DNA of 64,000 nucleotides from Parerythrobacter lutipelagi (GTDB lineage Bacteria > Pseudomonadota > Alphaproteobacteria > Sphingomonadales > Sphingomonadaceae): contig NZ_SKCJ01000001.1 of NCBI RefSeq assembly GCF_005434975.1, positions 1,622,001-1,686,000 on the forward strand. Direction: 5' to 3'. Of this stretch, positions 37,421-46,892 are shown piece by piece; position 1 is the stretch's first letter, and the number at the start of each line of letters is the position of its first letter. The position numbers and the translations under genes are program-made. The notes beneath the pieces were generated by a model. That model saw nothing but the letters and a program-made list of their open reading frames with translations. It searched no databases and was not told the DNA's origin.

Positions 37421-37435
37421 GGTATCTAATATACC
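37421..37435. promoter_or_regulatory. Candidate Rrf2/NsrR-type operator
   Basis: A palindrome GGTAT-N5-ATACC sits in the 84-base divergent gap, 23 bases upstream of the haemoglobin start. It is placed to control the haemoglobin operon and possibly the regulator itself. This rests on symmetry and position only. Confidence 0.45.
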
Positions 37436-37482
37436 ACTTATAGTCACTTTGCGAGAAAAGCAACATCTGATATGCCTGTTTT

Positions 37483-37911
37483 ATGCAGTTAAACCTTCGA
37501 ACCGATTATGCTCTGCGAATGCTCATGGCGCTTGCCGCTAAGGATGAGGTGGTCTCGATCGACTGGATTGCCGATCATTACGATATCTCGCGCAATCACT
37601 TGGCCAAAGTCGCACAGGATCTGGCCGCGGCGGGTTTCGTCGAAACCCAGCGCGGAAGGGGTGGGGGTCTGCGCCTGGCGCGCCCACCATCACAGATCAT
37701 TGTTGGCGACGTTGTGCGAACATTGGAGAATACGACCGGCTTCGTGGCTTGCATGGGTGGCAGGGAAGACTGCGCAATCGATGGAGCGTGCGGCCTGAAG
37801 CCCGCGCTGTCAGGTGCTCTTGAGGCCTTTCTGGCCCATCTCGATCAATTCGACCTTGCGCAGATTACCGGGCCGCGACAACGCCTACTTCACCAATTGA
37901 TGCCTGGGTAA
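37483..37911 (+). CDS. Rrf2-family Fe-S regulator (NsrR-like)
   Basis: 142 residues: N-terminal winged HTH (MQLNLRTDYALRMLMALAAKDEVVSIDWIADHYDISRNHLAKVAQDL) with the wing RGRGGGLRLAR. Three cysteines (Cys90, Cys97, Cys103; CMGGREDCAIDGAC) can bind an iron-sulfur cluster, as in NsrR. NsrR represses NO-detoxification genes until NO damages the cluster. Divergence from a truncated haemoglobin operon supports this. True NsrR cannot be told apart from other Rrf2 members here. Confidence 0.85.
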   Translation: MQLNLRTDYALRMLMALAAKDEVVSIDWIADHYDISRNHLAKVAQDLAAAGFVETQRGRGGGLRLARPPSQIIVGDVVRTLENTTGFVACMGGREDCAIDGACGLKPALSGALEAFLAHLDQFDLAQITGPRQRLLHQLMPG

Positions 37912-37973
37912 AGCCTTGCTTGGGCTGCAAACGGCAGCTTACGGTCCTTTCCGATAGCCGGATGCGTTACCAG

Positions 37974-39371
37974 TCACGCAATCTCCTCGATCTGTCCGCG
38001 TTCCGGTATTGATGTTTTCCACCCCAGCTTGTTTGTAATCTCCTCCGCAAAAGCGATCGACGAAGACATCTCGCCGTGAACGACAAAGGTCGTGGAGGGG
38101 GGCTTCTTGAATCCACCGAGCCAGTCCAGAAGCGCGGCCTGATCAGCATGCGCGGAAAACCCGTTCAGCGTGTGAATGCTGGCGCGGACGGGCACATCCT
38201 GTCCGAAGATGCGGACCTGATCGGCTCCGTCCACCAGCTTGCGTCCCAGCGTCCCCTGGGCCTGAAATCCGGTTATGAGGATAGCGCTCCCTGGGCGCGG
38301 TAAGTTCTCCTGCAAGTGATATTTGATGCGACCAGCGGTGCACATCCCGCTCGCTGCGATGATGATTGCGCCCGCGCGAATGGCGTTGAGTGCCCTCGAC
38401 TCCTCGACGCTCCCGACGAACTTCAGGTTCGGGATATTTTCTCCCTTGGCATGCCATCGCGCCAGCCTGCGAGCTTGCTCGTCGAAAAGACTCATATGCC
38501 GGGAGGTAAGCTCGGTGACTGCGGTTGCCATGGGCGAGTCCACGAAAATATCGAGATCGCCGAGGCGACCTTCGCACACCAGCTGATGAAAGTAGTAGAG
38601 GAGTTCCTGTGTGCGGCCGACGGCGAAGGCCGGAATAATGACGTTGCCTTGCTTTGCCTGCAGCGTCTCCGTCACTACATCCACGAATTCGTCGACGGTA
38701 TCGGTGAGGTTCTTGTGCAGGCGGTTGCCATAGGTTGATTCGATGAAGAGGATATCGGCTTCCTCGACGATCGCGGGATCCCGCAGGATCGGGCGTCCCG
38801 GCTGCCCCAGATCGCCCGAAAAGACCAGCTTTCGCGAATGCCCCTTCTCGGTGACCCAAATTTCCACAATCGCCGAGCCGAGAATATGACCGGCATCGCG
38901 GAACCGAACGTCGATGCCGCCCTGCAGTTGCAAACGCTCTTCGTAGTCCAGCGGGCGCACCTGGCTTAGGACCGCTTCTGCATCGGGGAGCGTGTAAATC
39001 GGCTCTTTCAGCGGCTTGCTGCGATTTCGGCGGCGACGCGCCCTTCGCTTGGCCTCCGTTTCCTGAATATGCGCGCTGTCGCGCAGCATGATCTCTAGCA
39101 GTTCCGCAGTGGCCGTGGTTGTGTGGATCGGTCCGCGAAAGCCCTCTCGGTAAAGCTTGGGCAGCAGCCCACTGTGATCGATATGCGCGTGGGTCAGCAG
39201 CACGAAATCGATGTCGGATGGTTCGAACGCAAAGCGGTTCCGGTTCTTATCGCTCGCCTCGCGGCCACCTTGGAACATCCCGCAGTCGACCAGAAACCGA
39301 GTCTTTTCGGTTTCGATCAGCGTACAAGACCCGGTGACTTCCTGTGCGGCGCCGTTGAACACAACTTTCAC
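37974..39371 (-). CDS. MBL-fold beta-CASP ribonuclease-like protein (RNA specificity domain)
   Basis: A 465-residue metallo-beta-lactamase/beta-CASP protein. The metal motif is LTHAHIDHSG, with AGHILGSAIVEIW, FSGDLGQPGRPIL and DILFIESTYGNRLH. The beta-CASP part shows NVIIPAFAVGRTQELLYYFHQL and the C-terminal RMMBL motif HTLNGFSAHADQAALLDWLGGF. GTG 39371 behind AAGGAG is the start; the frame is open 29 codons further. Relatives are archaeal-type CPSF/RNase proteins found widely in proteobacterial stress and anaerobic clusters. It closes the long minus-strand operon. Confidence 0.92.
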   Translation of the reverse strand: MKVVFNGAAQEVTGSCTLIETEKTRFLVDCGMFQGGREASDKNRNRFAFEPSDIDFVLLTHAHIDHSGLLPKLYREGFRGPIHTTTATAELLEIMLRDSAHIQETEAKRRARRRRNRSKPLKEPIYTLPDAEAVLSQVRPLDYEERLQLQGGIDVRFRDAGHILGSAIVEIWVTEKGHSRKLVFSGDLGQPGRPILRDPAIVEEADILFIESTYGNRLHKNLTDTVDEFVDVVTETLQAKQGNVIIPAFAVGRTQELLYYFHQLVCEGRLGDLDIFVDSPMATAVTELTSRHMSLFDEQARRLARWHAKGENIPNLKFVGSVEESRALNAIRAGAIIIAASGMCTAGRIKYHLQENLPRPGSAILITGFQAQGTLGRKLVDGADQVRIFGQDVPVRASIHTLNGFSAHADQAALLDWLGGFKKPPSTTFVVHGEMSSSIAFAEEITNKLGWKTSIPERGQIEEIA

Positions 39372-39414
39372 GAGATTCTCCTTCCAACGAGTCGGTTTGC
39401 GTAGTGGATCGCGC

Positions 39415-40251
39415 TCATTGTGGCGGATTGCCACCATAGAACTCTTGGATGACGCCAATTGCCTCCTCGCCGCTGTCGACGATTTCGAAGGAAGTGATGT
39501 CGTCGGCGTCGATAAACTCTTCTTCGACGAGGAAATCGAAAGTCACCGCTTTCGCCCAATAGTCGCGACCGACCAGAACGACCGGGATCGGGGCGATTTT
39601 CCCGGTTTGGATCAAGGTCAGGACTTCAAATACCTCGTCAAGAGTGCCGTAGCCTCCCGGGAAAGCGACAAGAGCCTTGGCGCGAAGGAAAAAGTGCATC
39701 TTTCGAATCGCGAAATAGCGGAACTGAAAGCAGAGTTCGTGGCTGACGTAAGGGTTTGGTTCTTGCTCGTGCGGCAGCGAAATGTTCAGGCCCACGCTTC
39801 TGGAATTGGCGTCTTGCGCGCCTCTGTTTGCAGCTTCCATGATCCCGGGGCCACCGCCGGTGACGACGACGAAATCGTGTAGGCCCGCATCCTCCAATTT
39901 GCGCGAGACCAGCGAGGAAAATTTCCGGGCTTCCTCGTAAGAGTGAGAATAAGCCCGCTGCTTGCGAGCGCGCCTGAGTTCCGCTCGCAATTGGCTCTCA
40001 TCCGGGCTCTCGCAAACGGCACGCTCGAGCTCCGCAACACTTGTTCGAGCCACCTCCGGCGACGGTATCCGTGCGCTTCCAAACACGACAATGGTGGAGC
40101 GGATCCCTTCCTGGCGCAGATACCATTCGGGCTTCAGCAGTTCGAGTTGAAGGCGTAGCGGGCGAAGGTCCTCGATATTGAGGAACTCCAGATCCTCGGA
40201 TGCGAGCGAGTAGGCTGGGATTGGGGGCTTGGCGGCCTTTCTGTGTCGCAT
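39415..40251 (-). CDS. LOG-family (lysine decarboxylase-like) phosphoribohydrolase
   Basis: 278 residues with ATG 40251 after AAGGAA. The Rossmann core contains the family motifs VVTGGGPGIMEAANRGA and PGGYGTLDEVFE (PGGxGTxxE). The N-terminal ~70 residues precede it, as in the larger TIGR00730 subtype. LOG enzymes cleave nucleoside 5'-monophosphates to base and ribose 5-phosphate, named for cytokinin activation in plants. The bacterial role here is unclear. It lies between patatin and MBL genes with gaps of 20 and 43 bases. Confidence 0.88.
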   Translation of the reverse strand: MRHRKAAKPPIPAYSLASEDLEFLNIEDLRPLRLQLELLKPEWYLRQEGIRSTIVVFGSARIPSPEVARTSVAELERAVCESPDESQLRAELRRARKQRAYSHSYEEARKFSSLVSRKLEDAGLHDFVVVTGGGPGIMEAANRGAQDANSRSVGLNISLPHEQEPNPYVSHELCFQFRYFAIRKMHFFLRAKALVAFPGGYGTLDEVFEVLTLIQTGKIAPIPVVLVGRDYWAKAVTFDFLVEEEFIDADDITSFEIVDSGEEAIGVIQEFYGGNPPQ

Positions 40252-40271
40252 AGGTGTCTTTCCTTGAAGGC

Positions 40272-41426
40272 TCATCTGCCCCGCTCGATTGCGCGCCGAC
40301 GAGCATACTGGAAAAGAGCGTTCATGTAGGCGCGGTCGAAGCGCTCCCGATCCAGAAACTCTTCGTCGTCGAAGTCCTCCTCGATCGCGAGGATAGAGAA
40401 AATCATACCGTTTCTCTCGGCAAATCCCCGGTAGCTTCGCAGCATTCGCCTGTCGGCAGCGGCAATCATCGTTTGAAGCGATCGGTTAAGAAGCGGGAAG
40501 GTGCGGGGTTCGACGATCTCGTAGCGTGGCTGCATGAAACCGTTGTACAGGACGGTAAGCGAGCCTCCTTCGGTCACTTCCCGGCGATCGCCGACATCCT
40601 CGTTCCATAGCAGAGCTTGCGGCACTGCGAGAACGCTCGCAGTTGTGCCGCCATCGACATGCATCTCGGTGAAGGTCTCGCCGTCGGCCGTCACCTCTAT
40701 CAACACAGGTGGCAACAAGACCGGAATGCTAGCTGACGCGAGCAGCACGCGCTCGACAAGCCTCTCCGCTTCATGAGTGTCTTGTTGAGCGATCGCGCCA
40801 ATGTCCCAGATCGTGCCGCGCTGGGTATCGAGATTGGTCGTCAGAACGAGCAGGCGACGACCCGCCGTGTGCGCCTCTGCAATCTCGCGCAGAAGCGCAG
40901 GCGTGATCTCGCGCTCGATCAGCTCGCGCAGGGGACGGCTCGACGCCAGGGCAGGGCCACCGAGCACTCCCGAAACCGGACGCAGACGAAATATATCGTC
41001 AGCTCCGATGCCGGTATAAAGGCGGGATAATGTCGGGTCCTTCGCGGAACCGACGAAAGCGAAAGGAGCGATCATCGCGCCCGTGCTTACTCCGATCACA
41101 ATGTCGAAGTCGGGACGGGTTCCCGCTCCGGTCCAACCGACGAGATATCCCGCTCCAAAAGCACCGTCGTCGGAACCGCTCGATATGGCGAGGAGGTTCA
41201 GGGGGTGCAAAACCGTCGCGTTTGCGCGATCGCGGAGCAAGTCATTGCGCCAGCGCTCGAGCGTTGCCACCGGTGCATCGAAGTCGAACCTGACGGCGGG
41301 GAAGCCAGGCACCTCGGCACGCGCTTGCAACTCCGCCGTCGCCGGTGTCCTCTCCGGAAGGGTCGCGCATGCCCCGGTCAGGGAGGCAGCTGCGAGGATA
41401 GTGAGAGCGCGCAAATGCACCATCAT
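40272..41426 (-). CDS. Patatin-like phospholipase lipoprotein
   Basis: 384 residues. The signal peptide with lipobox (MMVHLRALTILAAASLTGAC) makes it a lipoprotein. The patatin core has the oxyanion loop SDDGAFGAG, nucleophile Ser in GVSTGAM and Asp in VDGGTTA, the Ser-Asp dyad. Patatins hydrolyse acyl esters of phospholipids. Its ATG overlaps the stop of the outer-membrane efflux gene (ATGA), so it belongs to the export operon. Such a coupling of a patatin with an efflux pump is unusual. Confidence 0.92.
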   Translation of the reverse strand: MMVHLRALTILAAASLTGACATLPERTPATAELQARAEVPGFPAVRFDFDAPVATLERWRNDLLRDRANATVLHPLNLLAISSGSDDGAFGAGYLVGWTGAGTRPDFDIVIGVSTGAMIAPFAFVGSAKDPTLSRLYTGIGADDIFRLRPVSGVLGGPALASSRPLRELIEREITPALLREIAEAHTAGRRLLVLTTNLDTQRGTIWDIGAIAQQDTHEAERLVERVLLASASIPVLLPPVLIEVTADGETFTEMHVDGGTTASVLAVPQALLWNEDVGDRREVTEGGSLTVLYNGFMQPRYEIVEPRTFPLLNRSLQTMIAAADRRMLRSYRGFAERNGMIFSILAIEEDFDDEEFLDRERFDRAYMNALFQYARRRAIERGR

Positions 41427-42889
41427 TCGCTCGGAGCCTCGGGCGCGTGGGTGCGATCAGCCAGCTCATCTTCGTCCAGGTCAACCCAGGCGCCGCCGAG
41501 CGCCTTGTAGAGCGTCGCGGCAGACGAGGCCCGGTCCGCTTCTGAAAGCACGACCAATCGAACCGTTTCAAGGAATTGCAAGCGTTGCCGCTCCAAGGCG
41601 AGTCTATCGTCCTCGCCCGCACGATAGCGGCTTTCCGCCAGACGAAAGGTCGTCTCTGCAGCAGCAGCCGCTTCGCGCGCAGCCTGGAGTCGGCGGCCCG
41701 CGGCCTGGAAGCCATTGATGGCATCCTCGGTTTCCGACAGAGCTTCGGCGACGCTCCTCTCGAAGCGCGCTGCTTCTGTATCCGCCTCGGCACCAGCAGC
41801 ACGGATTTGCGCACGGATGCGCCCTCCGCTGAAGACTGGCCATGAAAAGCTCGGCCCGATGCTGAAACGAAGCGTCTCGCCGCTTGCGAGATCGTCGAGG
41901 GATTGGGACTGGAAACCGAGACCGCCCAGGACCGAGAAGCGGGGATAAAGGTCGGCGGTGGCGACACCGATATCGGCCACATGGGCAGCAAGATCGCGCT
42001 CTGCGCGGCGCACATCCGGACGCCGCGCCAGCAGGTCCGAGCGAAGCCCGACGAGGATCGTGTCGGGCGCCTGCGGTATCGGCGCATCGACTACGAGGTC
42101 CGGCAAAATGGATTCGGGCGCGATGCCGATAATGGTGGCGATGCGGTAGGCCGCACTGCGTGCACTCGCCTCCCGCCGCAAGACCGCCTCGCGTTGCGCC
42201 CGGGCGTAGGTCGTAGCCTCGGCAGCCTCGATGCGCGAGGACTCGCCAGCTTCATAGCGCAGACGGGTCAGTCGCTCGAGTTCCGCAGCGGCACCGGCTG
42301 CCCCTCGGGCCACACGGGCCTCCGCCTGCGCCTGGCGCAGATCGACATAGGCGCGGGCGAGTTCGCCGGTAAGCTGGACTATGACATCTCGCCGCGCCTC
42401 GACAGCCGATTCCAGCCTTGCCTCCGCGGCTTGCCGAGAGCGAATCTGGCGCCCCCAGAAATCGATTTCCCAATTCGCGTCGAAGCCAATGTCAAACAGG
42501 GAGAATTCGGGAGAGTAACCAGGGATATTCGATACGGGGAGTTGCCCTTTCTCGCTTATTCGGTTCTCCGTCGCGGACGCGGTCAGGTCGACTCGGGGAA
42601 GGGCCCGGCCGACCACAGCGTCACGGTTTGCTCGTGCCTGTCGTAATCGTGCGCTCGCTTCGGCGATATCCGGACTATCGGTAAGGAGGCGCTCGATCAG
42701 GGATGACAGGACCGGGTCGTCGAAGTGTGCCCACCAGGCGGTTTCGACGGGTCCCGGGTCGCCCGGTTCGATCCAGTTCGCAGCGATTGCCGGGTCGAGT
42801 CCCGGGCGCTGGTAGTCGGGTCCCACGGTGGTGCAGCCGGCGAGGCCGAGGGCCATCACGATAGCGAGAAGATGGGCACGATATTTCAT
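41423..42889 (-). CDS. NodT-family outer-membrane efflux lipoprotein
   Basis: 488 residues from ATG 42889, with lipoprotein signal MKYRAHLLAIVMALGLAGC. Two repeats of the TolC-type outer-membrane factor follow. Typical pieces are WWAHFDDPVLSSLIERLL, ANWEIDFWGRQIRSRQAAEARLESA and FSVLGGLGFQSQS. It forms the outer-membrane channel for the upstream ABC exporter and adaptor. It starts just after the second permease gene. Confidence 0.95.
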   Translation of the reverse strand: MKYRAHLLAIVMALGLAGCTTVGPDYQRPGLDPAIAANWIEPGDPGPVETAWWAHFDDPVLSSLIERLLTDSPDIAEASARLRQARANRDAVVGRALPRVDLTASATENRISEKGQLPVSNIPGYSPEFSLFDIGFDANWEIDFWGRQIRSRQAAEARLESAVEARRDVIVQLTGELARAYVDLRQAQAEARVARGAAGAAAELERLTRLRYEAGESSRIEAAEATTYARAQREAVLRREASARSAAYRIATIIGIAPESILPDLVVDAPIPQAPDTILVGLRSDLLARRPDVRRAERDLAAHVADIGVATADLYPRFSVLGGLGFQSQSLDDLASGETLRFSIGPSFSWPVFSGGRIRAQIRAAGAEADTEAARFERSVAEALSETEDAINGFQAAGRRLQAAREAAAAAETTFRLAESRYRAGEDDRLALERQRLQFLETVRLVVLSEADRASSAATLYKALGGAWVDLDEDELADRTHAPEAPSE

Positions 42890-42891
42890 GA

Positions 42892-43986
42892 TCACTCCAT
42901 GCGAGCGCGGAACAACCAGGCGGAAGCACCGAGTGTCGCGATCGCGAGCAGAACGAGCGGCCAGAGCAGGCCGAGCACGTCGGAAAGGGGCATGTCCTTG
43001 AGGAAGATGCCAAGCGACATCTCGAGGAAATACCGGGCGGGGATGATGTAGGTGAGAGGTTGCAGCCATTCAGGCATGTTCGCGATCGGGGCAGCGAAGC
43101 CTGAAAGCAATACGATGGGAACGGTAAGTACAAAGGAGCCGAGGAAGGCTTGCTGCTGTGTCGTCGACAGGCTGGACACGAACATTCCGAAACCGCCCAG
43201 CGCGAGCGCGTAAAAGGAGAGGCCGAGAACGAACAGGAGGATCGACCCGGTGAACGGCACGCCGTAGATCGGGGCCGCCACCACGAAGACCATCCCGGCG
43301 AGGACGGCTACGAGGAATGGCGGGATGATCTTGCCGATCAGGATTTCGTGGACGCGGAGCGGCGAAACCATCAACTGATCGAAGGTGCCGAGTTCGCGCT
43401 CGCGCGCGACGCTCTGCGCGGTAATCGAAAGCGCCGAAACCGATACGATAATGCAGGCGAGTGCCGGAATGTTGAACCAGATGAAGTCAAGATTGGGATT
43501 GAACCAGCTGCGCGCGATGCTGGGTTGATGCATTGTCCGCGCTGATGTGGCTTCCATACCGACCGAAGAGGCGACTTCGGAGATGTAGCGCGATACGATT
43601 TGCGCGGCGTTGATCCGTCTCCCATCGAGAATCACGCCGAGTGTCGCCGGATCGGACGAAAGCACAGACCTGTCGAATTGCTGATCGAAGACAATCGCGG
43701 CGATGATCTCCTGCCGGTCGATCGCACTCTTTAGCTCCTCGTAGGAGCGCAGCCTGCGGACTTCGTCGAAATTGTTGCTTGCATCGAGCCGCCTGAGGAT
43801 CTCGACGCTCTGGACGCCGCCCGACAGATCAAGAAAGCCGACATCCGCATTCTTGACCTCGAGCGTAGCGGCGAAGGAAAACAGCAGGAGTTGGACCAGT
43901 GGCGGCACGAACAGGGTAATGCGTGCTCGCGGGTCCCGCAGCAGCGCCCAGGCCTCCTTAACGATGATGGCCTTCAAGCGCTCCAT
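42892..43986 (-). CDS. ABC-2 type permease (YbhR/YbhS-like), second copy
   Basis: 364 residues with one N-terminal membrane helix, a ~150-residue periplasmic domain and five C-terminal helices. Typical of the DrrB/YhiH/YbhS type are ERELGTFDQLMVSPLRVHEILIGKIIPPF and the PLTYIIPARYFLEMSLGIFL ending. The ATG overlaps the stop of the first permease (ATGA). With its partner and the double ATPase it should form a heterodimeric exporter. Confidence 0.93.
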   Translation of the reverse strand: MERLKAIIVKEAWALLRDPRARITLFVPPLVQLLLFSFAATLEVKNADVGFLDLSGGVQSVEILRRLDASNNFDEVRRLRSYEELKSAIDRQEIIAAIVFDQQFDRSVLSSDPATLGVILDGRRINAAQIVSRYISEVASSVGMEATSARTMHQPSIARSWFNPNLDFIWFNIPALACIIVSVSALSITAQSVARERELGTFDQLMVSPLRVHEILIGKIIPPFLVAVLAGMVFVVAAPIYGVPFTGSILLFVLGLSFYALALGGFGMFVSSLSTTQQQAFLGSFVLTVPIVLLSGFAAPIANMPEWLQPLTYIIPARYFLEMSLGIFLKDMPLSDVLGLLWPLVLLAIATLGASAWLFRARME

Positions 43987-45167
43987 CACATGAGACTCCG
44001 GCGATTGACCCGAAAGGTGAGAAACAGCAGGAGAACGCCGAACCCGACAAGCGCGGCGATATTCGGGAGGAACAGCGACCAGACGTCTCCGGCCATGAAG
44101 ACGGTCTGCAATGAAGGGACCAGATAGCGCGCGGGAATGACGTAGGTGATGGCTTGGATCGGCAGCGGCATGGACGAGATCTCGTAGAGAAATCCCGACA
44201 ACAGGAGGGTTGGCAGAAATCCGCTGAGCAGACCCGCCTGGCTCGCCACGAACTGGTTTTTGGTGACTGCACTGATGAGAAGGCCCAGACCAAGGGCGGG
44301 CAGGAGAAAGGCGCAGGAGATGACGAACAGCGCCAGGATCGAGCCGCGGAATGGAACGCCGAATACCGTCACCGCGAGCACGGTACACAGCGCGATCGAG
44401 ATCAGCGACAGGACGAAATAGGGCACGATCTTGCTGATAAGGAATTCGCTCATCAGCATCGGCGTTGCCATCATGGCCTCCATCGTCCCGCGCTCCCACT
44501 CGCGCGCGATGACAAGTGACGTCTGCAAGGTTCCGATTATCACCATCACGATGGCGATCGAGCCGATAACCAACGAATAGCGGCTCTTGAGTTCGGGGTT
44601 GAACCAGTACCTTGTTGCGACGCGAACATTGCCGCCATCTGGCTGCCCGGCCTCCAGCCCGCGGCCCGCAGCCCAATTGGCGCGCAGCCCTTCGGCATAT
44701 CCGGTCGCGAAAGTTGCGTTGTTGGGCTGCGATCCGTCGGTAACGATCTGGATGGGCGGCGCATTGCCGCGCAGCACGCCTTCACCGAAGCCTTGCGGGA
44801 TGACTACCATCGCGAAGATATCTCCGCTGACGAGATCGTCCTCGATCTCGGCTACGCTGCGAGCCTGCTCGACCTCGAACCAATCGCTGTTGTGATAGGC
44901 GGCTGCCAAGGACTGGGCTGCCTCGCTATCGTCCTGAACGACAAGGCCGATCCGGGTGGTGCCCGTATCCAAATTCAACCCGTAGCCAAACAACAGGAGA
45001 AGGATCAGCGGAAGTACGAAGGCGATAATATAGGTCGACGGATCGCGCGACACCTGAAGGACTTCTTTGCGCGACATCGCGGAAAGGCGACGGACGTCGA
45101 ACTTCTCGCGATCTACTATCCGCTTCGTCTGTGGTGGCGGCACGGAGGCTTCGGTCTGCTCTTTCAT
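43986..45167 (-). CDS. ABC-2 type permease (YbhS/YbhR-like), first copy
   Basis: 393 residues: N-terminal cytosolic stretch and helix (about 46-62), large periplasmic domain, then five helices. AREWERGTMEAMMATPMLMSEFLISKIVPYF and ITYVIPARYLVPSLQTVF are the family marks. Overlaps the ATPase stop by 4 bases. Confidence 0.93.
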   Translation of the reverse strand: MKEQTEASVPPPQTKRIVDREKFDVRRLSAMSRKEVLQVSRDPSTYIIAFVLPLILLLLFGYGLNLDTGTTRIGLVVQDDSEAAQSLAAAYHNSDWFEVEQARSVAEIEDDLVSGDIFAMVVIPQGFGEGVLRGNAPPIQIVTDGSQPNNATFATGYAEGLRANWAAGRGLEAGQPDGGNVRVATRYWFNPELKSRYSLVIGSIAIVMVIIGTLQTSLVIAREWERGTMEAMMATPMLMSEFLISKIVPYFVLSLISIALCTVLAVTVFGVPFRGSILALFVISCAFLLPALGLGLLISAVTKNQFVASQAGLLSGFLPTLLLSGFLYEISSMPLPIQAITYVIPARYLVPSLQTVFMAGDVWSLFLPNIAALVGFGVLLLFLTFRVNRRSLM

Positions 45168-46891
45168 GCGGCTTTCTCAACCGCCGCATCCCTGTCCTCG
45201 ACCAAGGCAATAAACGCGTCTTCCATCGTCGGGGCCTGCAGGCGAGGCGCCACAACCTGAGCGCGGCGCTTCAATTCATCGGGAGTGCCTTGAGCGATCA
45301 GTTGCGAGCGGTAGATCAGCGAAATGTCGTCGCAATACTCGGCCTCCTCCATGAAATGCGTCGTCACCAGAACCGTGGCACCCTTCTCTACGAGGCCATT
45401 GATATGCGTCCAGAACTCCCGGCGGGCGACAGGATCGACACCCGAGGTCGGCTCGTCGAGAAAGAGCACCGGTGGCTGGTGCATCACTGCGCACGCGAGC
45501 GACAGCCGCTGCTTGTAACCCAGCGGCATTTCGCCCGCGCTTCTGTTCAGGTCACCGCCAAGGTCGAAGACTTCGATGGTGCTGTCGATCGCGTTGCGCG
45601 CTTCGCCGCGCGAGAGCCCGTAGGCGCCAGCGAAGAAATTGAGGTTCTGGCGCACGCTGAGATCGCCGTAGAGCGAGAACTTCTGCGCCATGTAACCGAG
45701 GGAGCGGCGCGCCTCCGGTCCGGCGGTCCGCAGATCATGCCCTGCCACCGCTCCCGAACCTTCTGTCGGGGTGAGAAGACCACAGAGCATCTTGAAGGTG
45801 GTGGATTTTCCGGCGCCGTTGGGGCCGAGAAGTCCGTAGATCTTGCCGTAAGGTATAGCGAAGTCCATGTTGTCCGCCGCCGTGAAATCACCGAAGCGCT
45901 TGGTCAGCCCCTTGGCCTCGATCGCGCATCCATCGCCACCATCGATCATGCGGTACCTTCGCGCGAGTTCGCTCGTTCCGTCAGGACCGCCGCCAAGCCG
46001 GTTGATGAACCCGTCCTCGAAGCGCGGCCGGGCAGGTTCCACCTGGGAGCCGTCGTCAAGGTCCAGCACGACCGCGTCGTTCGCCGCAGGGCGATCGAAC
46101 AATAAGCGGATCGAACGTCCTTGAAGCGTCCCGTCGATCACGTCGTCACGGTCGAGCATCCGCGTGAGCAGTTCTCGCCGCCGTCCCTCGAACCCTGTGA
46201 CGACCGCAACACGTCCGGCGACCTCATCGGTCAGATTTGATGGATTGCCGGCAAAGAGCAATTCGCCTTTGTTGAGCAGGTAGACGACCTCGCACTGCTC
46301 GGCCTCGTCGAGATAAGCGGTCGACCACAGCACGCCGATCCCCTCGTCGACGAGTTGCTCGACCATGGCCCAAAGTTCGCGGCGCGATACCGGGTCTACG
46401 CCCACGCTCGGCTCGTCGAGCAGCAGCAGCTTGGGGGTCCGGACGAGGGCGCAGGCAAGGCCGAGCTTCTGTTTCATCCCGCCCGACAGCTTGCCTCCCA
46501 GACGTGACTTGAATCGGGCGAGGTCGGTGAAGTCGAGCAGGCGCGTAAAAGCTGCATCCCACTCGCTTTGCGGAAGCCCGCGCATCCGGGCATAAAGCGT
46601 CAGGTTCTCGATAACAGAGAGATCTTCGTACAGGCCGAAGCGTTGCGGCATGTATCCCAGATCGAAACGGTTGGTGCCCGGCTCGCCTCCGAGCACCACG
46701 ACGCTTCCCTCGGTGGGGGGCAGGAGATTGGCGAGTATCCGGATAAGCGTCGTCTTCCCGGCCCCGTCGGGGCCGACAAGTCCGGTAATCTGGCCGGTCT
46801 CGACGGCAAGATCGATGCCCTTGAGCGCATCGTCTTCCGCACCGCCAAAACGCATGGTCAGATCGCGTATGCTGGCGACAGTTTCGCCCAT
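45164..46891 (-). CDS. Double-domain ABC exporter ATPase (YbhF-like)
   Basis: 575 residues with two nucleotide-binding domains. Walker A is GPDGAGKTT (domain 1) and GPNGAGKST (domain 2). The signatures are LSGGMKQKLGLA and the degenerate MPLGYKQRLSLA, and Walker B is LLLLDEPSVGVDP and VLFLDEPTSGVDP. The second signature lacks the SGG core, so one site may be degenerate. YbhF has the same fused layout. ATG 46891 is 1 base after the HlyD stop. Confidence 0.94.
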   Translation of the reverse strand: MGETVASIRDLTMRFGGAEDDALKGIDLAVETGQITGLVGPDGAGKTTLIRILANLLPPTEGSVVVLGGEPGTNRFDLGYMPQRFGLYEDLSVIENLTLYARMRGLPQSEWDAAFTRLLDFTDLARFKSRLGGKLSGGMKQKLGLACALVRTPKLLLLDEPSVGVDPVSRRELWAMVEQLVDEGIGVLWSTAYLDEAEQCEVVYLLNKGELLFAGNPSNLTDEVAGRVAVVTGFEGRRRELLTRMLDRDDVIDGTLQGRSIRLLFDRPAANDAVVLDLDDGSQVEPARPRFEDGFINRLGGGPDGTSELARRYRMIDGGDGCAIEAKGLTKRFGDFTAADNMDFAIPYGKIYGLLGPNGAGKSTTFKMLCGLLTPTEGSGAVAGHDLRTAGPEARRSLGYMAQKFSLYGDLSVRQNLNFFAGAYGLSRGEARNAIDSTIEVFDLGGDLNRSAGEMPLGYKQRLSLACAVMHQPPVLFLDEPTSGVDPVARREFWTHINGLVEKGATVLVTTHFMEEAEYCDDISLIYRSQLIAQGTPDELKRRAQVVAPRLQAPTMEDAFIALVEDRDAAVEKAA

Positions 46892-46892
46892 G

